Below are positions 1 through 5,005 of a stretch of 5,005 nt of DNA, piece after piece. Source of the stretch: Spirochaetaceae bacterium (lineage in GTDB: Bacteria > Spirochaetota > Spirochaetia > B11-G9); NCBI GenBank assembly GCA_030633365.1, contig DAOVSY010000248.1, positions 1 through 5,005 of the forward strand, written 5' to 3'. The number at the start of each line of letters is the position of its first letter. Position 1 is the stretch's first letter. The translations under genes and the position numbers were made by a program. Under the pieces are notes generated by a model. That model was not told the DNA's origin, made no database searches, and saw only the letters and a list, made by a program, of their open reading frames with translations.

Positions 1-35
1 AAGTCCGGCGCTCTATCCAGCTGAGCTACGGGCGC
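1..35 (-). tRNA. tRNA-Arg, 5' half only (probably UCU anticodon), cut by the window edge
   Basis: On the minus strand the gene begins at 35 with acceptor strand GCGCCCG, then TA, D-stem GCTC/GAGC around loop AGCTGGATA, then anticodon-stem strand CCGGA and loop bases C32, T33 and T34, where the window ends. Only the first anticodon base (T34) is visible, so the anticodon is TNN. The 5' half matches the usual bacterial tRNA-Arg pattern and carries A20 in the D-loop, a known arginine identity element, so Arg(UCU) is the best reading; another Arg isoacceptor beginning with U is possible. The 3' half lies beyond position 1. It sits 28 nt downstream of tRNA-His in the same direction, so the two are probably processed from one transcript. 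Confidence 0.88.
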
Positions 36-63
36 ACGCTATCCTGATCCATAGAAACAGGAG

Positions 64-137
64 GGTGGATAACGGGACTTGAACCCGCAACATCCAGAAC
101 CACAATCTGGTGCTCTACCAATTGAACTATATCCACC
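64..137 (-). tRNA. tRNA-His (anticodon GUG)
   Basis: The complete cloverleaf reads on the minus strand from 137 to 64. The anticodon GTG lies at 103-101, within stem CCAGA/TCTGG. The D-arm is GTTC/GAGC and the T-arm has loop TTCAAGT. The acceptor stem pairs GTGGATA with TATCCAC over seven base pairs. The histidine-specific extra G(-1) is encoded at 137, opposite discriminator C73 at 64; this G-1:C73 pair is the main identity element for histidyl-tRNA synthetase. No CCA is encoded: the bases after C73 read CTC, so the CCA end must be added by tRNA nucleotidyltransferase. It is the upstream member of a His-Arg tRNA pair. Confidence 0.97.
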
Positions 138-153
138 ATGTTAGCGTCCAGCT

Positions 154-182
154 AATATGTCTATTTTTGGGGGTTTTGTCAA
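154..182 (-). promoter_or_regulatory. Putative sigma-70 promoter for the tRNA-His/tRNA-Arg pair
   Basis: The minus strand has a perfect -35 box TTGACA (182-177), a 17-bp spacer and a weaker -10 CATATT (159-154, four of six consensus bases). An alternative -10, TATTAG at 157-152, would need a 19-bp spacer. Initiation would fall near 147, about 10 nt before mature tRNA-His, which is a normal arrangement for a stable-RNA gene. The imperfect inverted repeat TTAGC-gtcca-GCTAA (141-155) overlaps the start region. The -35 box and the position are convincing; the -10 assignment is not certain. Confidence 0.5.
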
Positions 183-249
183 GATGCTTTGTTGTTGCAT
201 GCAGACATAATTAAAGCAGTAATCTATTAAAAAAATGGATATTTATTAG

Positions 250-279
250 ATGACATTATTTTGGAATAAAACAAATAAT
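250..279 (+). promoter_or_regulatory. Candidate distal promoter for the receptor gene
   Basis: ATGACA (250-255) and AATAAT (274-279) each match five of six sigma-70 consensus bases and are separated by 18 bp. If used, the 5' leader would be about 180 nt. The background is very AT-rich, so chance occurrence is a real possibility; the nearer candidate at 324-353 competes with it. Confidence 0.25.
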
Positions 280-323
280 ATGTCTAAATATACTTAAATG
301 ATAAATATTTTAAGTTAGTTTAT

Positions 324-353
324 TTAACATATTGTAAATAAATTGGATATAAA
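324..353 (+). promoter_or_regulatory. Candidate proximal promoter for the receptor gene
   Basis: TTAACA (324-329) and TATAAA (348-353) each match five of six sigma-70 consensus bases with an 18-bp spacer. Initiation near 360 would give a leader of about 105 nt before the ATG at 465. I favour this over the distal candidate because it is closer and equally good in sequence, but the AT-rich context limits confidence. Confidence 0.33.
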
Positions 354-450
354 TAAGAATTTTTAAAAAATATGGTTTAAATTTTATGAGATTGTAGATA
401 TTTTTAGTTTTTTTTGTTTGATTTATATTTCAATTCTGTTAATGTGGCAC

Positions 451-456
451 AGGGAG
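451..456 (+). promoter_or_regulatory. Ribosome binding site that fixes the receptor start
   Basis: AGGGAG lies 8 nt before the ATG at 465, ideal Shine-Dalgarno spacing. It decides the start: the frame is open back to a TTG at 414, but that TTG lies in a T-run with no ribosome binding site. The 17 residues it would add precede an already complete cytoplasmic N-terminus. Confidence 0.8.
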
Positions 457-464
457 TTCTATAT

Positions 465-2603
465 ATGAAAATTAATGATGGCTTTGATAATACTAATAAA
501 AAGAATCACAGGGGGCTGGACCTTAGGCGAAAGGTTGTTTTATCTTTTGTGCTTGTTGGTATTATGCTTATATCAGTTACATCAATTCTTATGTACACTC
601 TTGTAGATACAAAAAATGAATACAACTTTTTTATTGACAGTCTTATAAAAAAGAAATCATTAACAAAGAGTATCAACATTTCAATGCTGGAAGCCCGAAG
701 ATCCGAAAAAGACTTCCTTCTTCGTTTTGATCTTAAGTATCCGGACAGGGTAAAAGAAAAAACAAGCGAAATGCTTGGGTTTACTGAAAGTATTAAATTA
801 TTAGATAAAAAAATTGCTGTTATTCTAAATAATCAAAACTATACAGAAGTATCTGAAGCCTCTGTAAAAAAATTAAGTGAGAGTATTAATGCATATCAGC
901 ATGAATTTTCTATTGCTACAGATCTGTATATTAAAAAAGGCCTGGACTCTGACTCCGGTCTCCAAGGTTCTTTTCGTACAGCAGCTCATGATCTGGAAGA
1001 TCTTATAAATTTGCACAGCTCCGATTCTTCCATGGTCAAATATTTAATGCTGAGAAGGAATGAAAAAGATTATCTTTTGCGGGGAACCGCTAAGTATATT
1101 GATAGAGTAAGATCAGGTGTTGAAGATATGACGAAGGCTCTTTCCTATGCCCCCCTTCCAAAAACCGTAAAACAGGAAATGACTTCTTCTCTTAATATCT
1201 ATCTTGATAATTTTGAAGAGTTGGTATCTATAGACAATGATATCGTTCAGGCTGTGGCAAATTTACGGGATGCAGTACATGAAATGGAACCAGTTTTGGT
1301 TCAAATAACAGAAGATATGAGTCTTATCTTGGATGAGGAAAGTATTGAACTTCATAAACGTGTAATGGATTCATTAAAACTTGGACTTGTTATCGCAATA
1401 GTGGCCATTATTGTAGAGATTCTCCTGGCTTTTGTAATTTCAGGATCTATCTCTAAACCAATGAAAATTATTATGAGAGATACAGCAAGGCTGGAGACAG
1501 GGGATCTGTCAAAAAGCATTGATTACAGTAAAAAAGATGAACTGGGTAATATTGCAGGGTATGTTAATAAATCTATAGAGTCTTTTAGACTTTTAATATC
1601 CAATACTCAAAGCTCATCTGCTAAAAGTATGACTCTTACAGAATCTATAGCAGCATCTGCTACTGAGACTGCAGCTGCAACAACAGAAATTGATGCAAAT
1701 ATAAGTTCTATTAATAAAAAGATAGTAAATTTAACAGACAGTGTTAATAATTCAGAACAGGCCAGCGGTTTAATTAAAAGTTCAATTGAAACTTTAAACC
1801 AGCTTATACAGGATCAGTCTGCAGCAGTTGAAGAGTCAACAACTGCAATTGAGGAAATTACGTCTACAATACAGAGTGTAACTAAAATTGCCCAGGACAG
1901 GGGGCAGTCTGCAGAAACCTTAAAAAAAGTAACAGAAAATGGTGAACAGCAGGTTGATACTACAAATAAACTAATTACAGAAGTGGCTGGTATTGCCGGT
2001 GATATTATTAATGTAACTGAAATAATTAATGGAATTGCTGCCCAGACAAACCTTCTTGCAATGAATGCAGCAATTGAAGCTGCTCATGCAGGGGATGCCG
2101 GAAAGGGCTTTGCTGTTGTTGCAGATGAAATAAGAAAGCTTGCTGAATCTTCAGCACAAAATGCAAAACAGATTAATTCTTTATTATCGGAAGTGGATTC
2201 AAGAATAGAATCTGCATCCACTGCTTCTAAACTTAGTATAGAATCTTTTACAGGAGTAAAATCTGAGGTACTTTCATTTATAAATGCTCTTGCAGAAATT
2301 GTCTCATCTATGACAGAAATGGAAATAGGTTCCAGAGAAGTTCTTACTTCGACAGAGCTCCTTTCCAGAATAATGTCAGAAGTTTCCGCAAATACAGAGG
2401 ATATTGTAGAAAATGTAGATGGAATAACTTCATCCATGGGGACAGTAAGTATTCTTACAAGTGAGACTTCCAATGGAATATCTGAGATACAGATCGCTAT
2501 AAATGAAATAGATAAAGCCTCTGTCGACTTAAGTGACAGATGTGTGGAGAACGAGGACGTTATGAAGGAGTTAAGTGAATCCTTAAATGAGTTTACTGTT
2601 TAG
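465..2603 (+). CDS. Methyl-accepting chemotaxis protein with two-module helical (HBM-like) sensor domain
   Basis: A 712-residue transmembrane chemoreceptor that would signal to the CheA/CheW array to bias flagellar rotation. A basic cytoplasmic N-tail (1-23) precedes membrane helix 1 (about 24-46). A periplasmic all-helical domain follows (about 47-304), then membrane helix 2 (about 305-326), HAMP (about 327-379, with P332, GDL 346-348 and DELG 358-361) and the signalling hairpin, whose tip [18 protein letters not shown] spans 523-540. The sensor domain carries one motif twice: [11 protein letters not shown] (77-87) and [11 protein letters not shown] (196-206), each followed by a KY.DRV segment. 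This is the signature I associate with helical bimodular (HBM) sensors such as McpS, known to bind small organic acids; the ligand here cannot be read from sequence. Compared with E. coli Tsr, as I recall its numbering, the HAMP-to-tip distance is 42 residues longer, which fits the 48-heptad class. The protein ends on its helix without a CheR-tethering pentapeptide. No che gene lies nearby. Confidence 0.94.
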   Translation: MKINDGFDNTNKKNHRGLDLRRKVVLSFVLVGIMLISVTSILMYTLVDTKNEYNFFIDSLIKKKSLTKSINISMLEARRSEKDFLLRFDLKYPDRVKEKTSEMLGFTESIKLLDKKIAVILNNQNYTEVSEASVKKLSESINAYQHEFSIATDLYIKKGLDSDSGLQGSFRTAAHDLEDLINLHSSDSSMVKYLMLRRNEKDYLLRGTAKYIDRVRSGVEDMTKALSYAPLPKTVKQEMTSSLNIYLDNFEELVSIDNDIVQAVANLRDAVHEMEPVLVQITEDMSLILDEESIELHKRVMDSLKLGLVIAIVAIIVEILLAFVISGSISKPMKIIMRDTARLETGDLSKSIDYSKKDELGNIAGYVNKSIESFRLLISNTQSSSAKSMTLTESIAASATETAAATTEIDANISSINKKIVNLTDSVNNSEQASGLIKSSIETLNQLIQDQSAAVEESTTAIEEITSTIQSVTKIAQDRGQSAETLKKVTENGEQQVDTTNKLITEVAGIAGDIINVTEIINGIAAQTNLLAMNAAIEAAHAGDAGKGFAVVADEIRKLAESSAQNAKQINSLLSEVDSRIESASTASKLSIESFTGVKSEVLSFINALAEIVSSMTEMEIGSREVLTSTELLSRIMSEVSANTEDIVENVDGITSSMGTVSILTSETSNGISEIQIAINEIDKASVDLSDRCVENEDVMKELSESLNEFTV

Positions 2604-2616
2604 GTTTTTTTGTTGA

Positions 2617-2632
2617 TAATCTGGTTAGATTA
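2617..2632. terminator. Weak AT-rich hairpin at the convergent gene junction
   Basis: TAATCT (2617-2622) and AGATTA (2627-2632) form a six-base-pair stem around loop GGTT, and the right arm overlaps the rarA stop codon (2630-2632). On the plus strand it follows a T7 run (2605-2611) and is followed by AACTTTT. The stem has only one G-C pair, so it is a poor intrinsic terminator. It is listed because only 26 bp separate the two convergent stop codons and nothing better is visible there. Confidence 0.25.
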
Positions 2633-4828
2633 AACTTTTCCTGTTACAAAACAGACAGTTGATTCCCAGTCAATATTTTTGTTTGTCACATATTTTATAA
2701 GCAAAGATCTTATCTGATCTATTTCATAATTTCCTGTTATTTGTGCAAGAACAGTTCCATATGTAAAAGGGGATCCTCCGGGAGAAAACCAGTTTGTAAT
2801 ATCTTTTTCTGTAATTATTTTCTGTTCCAGATATACTTTTTTTTCTATTTTTACATTCCTGTAACCAGCTGTCTCCATCCATTCTATCAGGTTCTTTTTA
2901 TTCCAGTTAGTTAGTGGATTTTCTTCTGATTTATAAATTATTTTTTCTGCATTTTTTAGTAATAAAATAAACTCATCAGATATATTTAATAGAAGAGATG
3001 AAAGTTTTTGAGATTCAGAAGGAATAGTTTCAGCAAGAATAATTTTTCCTTCTTTACCAGAAAGTTTATAAACATTTTTCAAATACTCCAATTTATTTTC
3101 AATTTTTATGAGTGAATTCCTTCCTAAAATAACATCAAACTGAAGTTTCCCGGTTTTATCATTTAGAAAATCTTTCAGTTCCTTATTAATTATTACCGGA
3201 CGTTCCATTTCCGGAATCTGATTTCCATATTGCTGTAAATATAAAAGATTTTCAGAGCTTCCTGTTAGCCCGTATACACTGCCTTCACGTACTTTCCTGG
3301 CAGCTTCCCACAGAAGCAGCCCGCTTCCTGTATTTATATCTAAAACAGTACTGTGAGAGCTAATTTCTGCAAGTGCAAAAATCTCTTTTTGAATAGCTCT
3401 TAGAACTTTTCCTCTTCCCTGAAGCAGCTTTTCAAACCATCTGTCTCTGTTTTTATCAGGAGGGGAGGTAGTAAGGATTTCAGGGAAAGATGCCTTGTTT
3501 TGTGATTCAATTTGTGCTTCTCTTTTTCTAAGAACTTCATTTCTTATTTTTAATTCATATCCTGTATCCGAGGGATCGTAAAAAACTTTTCCCTGGAGTG
3601 ACTCCGGCAGATATTGCTGTGCAACCCAGTGATCTCTGTATGCATGTGGGTAGAGATATCCTTCTCCATGACCAAACCCTTCTTTGTCCCTGCCTGCATC
3701 TTTAAGGTGGTTTGGAACCTGAGAGTTCTGTTCTTTTTCAATTGTCTTTAGTGCATCAAAAAAACCTAGAGCAGAGTTGGATTTTGGTGCTGTTGCAAGA
3801 TAAAGAGCTGCATGGGTTAAATGATATCTTCCTTCTGGCAGGCCTACTCTGTCAAAGGCAGCAGCAGCCGACTCAACTATAACCAGCCCATTTGGATCTG
3901 CCAATCCTATATCTTCACTTGCAGAAATAAGCATCCGCCTGAATATATAATGAGGATCTTCCCCTGCTTTGACCATTTTTGCCAGCCAGTAAAGGGTTGC
4001 ATCCGGATCACTTCCTCTTATAGATTTTATAAAAGCACTTATAATATCGAAGTGATAATCTCCTTCCTTGTCATACAGGACAGCTTTTTGCTGAATGCTT
4101 TCTTCTGCAGTATCAAGAGTAATATAGATTTCAGTGTTATCTGAAGGTGGAAAAGTATCTACCGTAGTTTCAACAGCAAGTTCCAGGGCATTAAGAAGGG
4201 ATCTTGCATCACCATTGGCAATATCCACTATATGTTCAAGGGCTCCATCTTCAAATTTTATATTGTACTTTCCATAACCTTTTGTTGTGTTATTCAGAGC
4301 CTGCAGGGCAATTCCCATTAAGTTTTTTTTTGTCAGTTCCTTAAGCTGAAAAATTCTTGAACGGCTGACCAAAGCCGAATTAACTTCAAAGTAGGGGTTT
4401 TGAGTTGTTGCCCCAATAAGAATAACGGTTCCATTTTCTACCCATGGAAGCAGAGCATCCTGTTGGGCCTTGTTCCATCTGTGAATTTCATCAATAAAAA
4501 GGATAGTTCGTTTCCCATGCAGAGAAAGCCGTTCCTTTGCCAGTTCTATCTCTTCTCTCAGGTTTTTAACTCCTGATAGTACAGCATTCATTGTTGTAAA
4601 TACACTTTTTGTAGAATTTGCTATAACTCTTGCAAGGGTAGTTTTCCCTGTTCCCGGGGGGCCGTAAAAAATAATGGAAGAGAGCTGATCAGCCTGTATC
4701 ATACGGCGTAACAGACGTCCTTCACTTACAATATGATCCTGACCAATGTATTCGTCCAGGTTTTTCGGTCGCATACGATATGCAAAGGGCTGATGCTTTG
4801 TGTCTAACGATGATTCAAACAGGTCCAT
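2630..4828 (-). CDS. rarA: RarA (MgsA) AAA+ ATPase fused to a C-terminal methyltransferase-like domain
   Basis: A 732-residue cytoplasmic protein. Residues 1 to about 425 are a full-length RarA, the clamp-loader-related ATPase that acts at stalled replication forks with SSB and the replisome. Visible motifs are Walker A GPPGTGKTT (56-64), Walker B ILFIDEIHR (109-117), sensor 1 GATTQNP (139-145), arginine-finger segment SRSR (155-158), sensor 2 GDARSLLN (206-213) and the MgsA-type tetramerisation region (about 245-425, ending in QQYLPESLQG and FYDPSDTGYE). E. coli RarA stops near this point at roughly 447 residues. A charged linker (426-475) leads to a Rossmann-type domain (about 476-732). Its motif I is VLDINTGSG (495-503), a FDVILGRN strand lies at 564-571, and a GKIILAETIPSESQKL stretch (594-609) resembles methyltransferase strand 5. 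Two SAM-site features depart from consensus: N499 replaces the first glycine, and T522 sits where the ribose-binding acidic residue is expected. I recall the same RarA/unknown-domain fusion from cyanobacteria and spirochaetes, so the fusion looks genuine rather than a sequencing error. The ATG at 4828 has no Shine-Dalgarno but gives the normal RarA N-terminus (RMRP at 18-21). Confidence 0.94.
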   Translation of the reverse strand: MDLFESSLDTKHQPFAYRMRPKNLDEYIGQDHIVSEGRLLRRMIQADQLSSIIFYGPPGTGKTTLARVIANSTKSVFTTMNAVLSGVKNLREEIELAKERLSLHGKRTILFIDEIHRWNKAQQDALLPWVENGTVILIGATTQNPYFEVNSALVSRSRIFQLKELTKKNLMGIALQALNNTTKGYGKYNIKFEDGALEHIVDIANGDARSLLNALELAVETTVDTFPPSDNTEIYITLDTAEESIQQKAVLYDKEGDYHFDIISAFIKSIRGSDPDATLYWLAKMVKAGEDPHYIFRRMLISASEDIGLADPNGLVIVESAAAAFDRVGLPEGRYHLTHAALYLATAPKSNSALGFFDALKTIEKEQNSQVPNHLKDAGRDKEGFGHGEGYLYPHAYRDHWVAQQYLPESLQGKVFYDPSDTGYELKIRNEVLRKREAQIESQNKASFPEILTTSPPDKNRDRWFEKLLQGRGKVLRAIQKEIFALAEISSHSTVLDINTGSGLLLWEAARKVREGSVYGLTGSSENLLYLQQYGNQIPEMERPVIINKELKDFLNDKTGKLQFDVILGRNSLIKIENKLEYLKNVYKLSGKEGKIILAETIPSESQKLSSLLLNISDEFILLLKNAEKIIYKSEENPLTNWNKKNLIEWMETAGYRNVKIEKKVYLEQKIITEKDITNWFSPGGSPFTYGTVLAQITGNYEIDQIRSLLIKYVTNKNIDWESTVCFVTGKV

Positions 4829-4834
4829 AGCTGT

Positions 4835-4840
4835 ATTATA
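4835..4840 (-). promoter_or_regulatory. TATAAT -10 box abutting the rarA start; possible leaderless transcript
   Basis: A perfect TATAAT reads on the minus strand at 4840-4835, with only six bases (ACAGCT) before the ATG at 4828. Normal -10 to +1 spacing would place initiation at or next to the A of the start codon. No purine-rich ribosome binding site exists upstream of the ATG, which agrees with a leaderless message. The weak point is the -35: GGTTTA (4863-4858, 17-bp spacer) is a poor match, and there is no extended -10 TG. A perfect hexamer can also arise by chance in AT-rich DNA. Confidence 0.4.
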
Positions 4841-4927
4841 TTGTAAGTTATATGTTTTAAACCAGTAGCCCCTCGATACTATTGTTTTGTACCTTGTGCT
4901 GGTGTGGAAGATTTATCAAAAATTCAC

Positions 4928-4969
4928 AATCACTCCGGGAACGAAGTTCCTACCGGCTGCTGAGTGATT
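4928..4969. repeat. Composite inverted repeat (structured RNA, terminator or dispersed repeat candidate)
   Basis: Three nested pairings share one axis: AATCACT (4928-4934) with AGTGATT (4963-4969), CCGG (4935-4938) with CCGG (4953-4956), and GAAC (4939-4942) with GTTC (4946-4949) around the triloop GAA. All 15 base pairs are Watson-Crick. The unpaired bases CTA (4950-4952) and CTGCTG (4957-4962) both fall on the right arm, making two one-sided bulges. On the minus strand a T5 run begins five bases after the stem, so it could act as a weak terminator for a gene beyond the right edge. It could equally be a copy of a dispersed intergenic repeat or part of a small RNA. The pairing is seen directly; the function is not known. 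Confidence 0.45.
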
Positions 4970-5005
4970 TTGCTCCCAGACTGTGTGAGAACTCTTAACT
5001 CATAC

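Larger units (their letters stand above)
138..464. other. AT-rich divergent intergenic region between the tRNAs and the receptor gene
   Basis: This 327-bp stretch is very AT-rich, with many A and T runs and no convincing reading frame. It holds the tRNA promoter on the minus strand at its left end. On the plus strand it holds two candidate promoters (250-279 and 324-353) and the ribosome binding site of the receptor gene. I see no riboswitch, terminator or flagellar sigma-28 type box here. In DNA this AT-rich, promoter-like hexamers arise often by chance. Confidence 0.7.
4829..5005. other. Region upstream of rarA without a recognised gene
   Basis: The first 30 bp or so are AT-rich and hold the presumed rarA promoter. 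From about 4861 onward the composition is visibly richer in G and C than the other intergenic region. This part contains the composite hairpin at 4928-4969. No tRNA is visible, and only short open frames exist. One minus-strand frame is open from the window edge (5004) to a TGA at 4932-4930, 24 codons, which could be the end of a neighbouring gene but cannot be judged from this much sequence. Confidence 0.6.

Noticed and set aside
445..460. Sigma-54-like promoter, TGGCAC followed by GTTCT
   Set aside because: The -24 element is perfect, but the -12 dinucleotide at the required spacing reads TC instead of GC. The element also overlaps the ribosome binding site, so initiation would fall inside the coding sequence.
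414..464. TTG start that would lengthen the receptor by 17 residues
   Set aside because: The TTG sits in a T-run with no ribosome binding site, whereas the ATG at 465 has AGGGAG at 8 nt spacing and gives a normal basic N-tail before membrane helix 1.
2084..2473. 129-codon minus-strand open frame inside the receptor gene
   Set aside because: It lies wholly antisense to the highly conserved signalling tip, has no ribosome binding site and resembles no protein. It is a shadow of the receptor frame.
3540..3560. Possibility that the RarA fusion is two genes joined by a sequencing or assembly error
   Set aside because: The frame is continuous through a charged linker, with no stop, ribosome binding site or internal start at the junction. 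The same domain order, including the conserved linker, is known to me from other bacteria.
3550..3741. 63-codon minus-strand open frame inside rarA
   Set aside because: It overlaps the conserved RarA tetramerisation region in another frame of the same strand and has no independent support.
3821..4144. 107-codon plus-strand open frame inside rarA
   Set aside because: It is antisense to conserved RarA sequence; its cysteine- and aromatic-rich translation has no recognisable pattern.
4869..4967. Short plus-strand open frame (GTG or TTG starts) ending across the hairpin
   Set aside because: It has no ribosome binding site and about 30 codons or fewer, and it runs through the inverted repeat; the nucleotide-level pairing explains the sequence better than a peptide does.

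Overview
This is a low-G+C bacterial window holding two large protein genes that converge on each other and two tRNA genes at the left edge. Three things suggest a spirochaete (Spirochaetota). The replication-recombination ATPase RarA is fused to a C-terminal methyltransferase-like domain, an architecture I recall from spirochaetes and cyanobacteria. The chemoreceptor tip has the [12 protein letters not shown] form that is common in spirochaetes. The receptor arms are very long and have no enteric-type C-terminal tail. This assignment is an inference of moderate strength (about 0.55); no marker gene in the window settles it.

Layout. Positions 1-137 hold a minus-strand tRNA pair: tRNA-His(GTG) is transcribed first and a tRNA-Arg cut by the window edge follows. 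They are probably cotranscribed from a promoter with a perfect TTGACA box near 177-182. An AT-rich intergenic stretch of about 330 bp separates them from a divergent gene at 465-2603 on the plus strand. That gene encodes a membrane-bound methyl-accepting chemotaxis receptor with a large two-module helical sensor domain (HBM-like), HAMP and signalling hairpin. After only 26 bp comes the 3' end of the minus-strand rarA fusion (2630-4828). A weak AT-rich hairpin overlaps the convergent junction.

The last 177 bp, upstream of rarA, contain a TATAAT box so close to the ATG that the message may be leaderless. They also contain a conspicuous GC-richer composite hairpin at 4928-4969 that no recognised gene explains.

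The genes do not form one pathway. The receptor is a stand-alone chemosensor without che genes beside it. RarA is a genome-maintenance ATPase acting at stalled replication forks. The tRNA pair is housekeeping. The least understood element is the C-terminal domain of the RarA fusion. It keeps a methyltransferase-like fold signature but lacks the usual acidic residue of the S-adenosylmethionine site, so it may be a non-catalytic partner or sensor module. I found no CRISPR array, insertion sequence, prophage or defence cassette.
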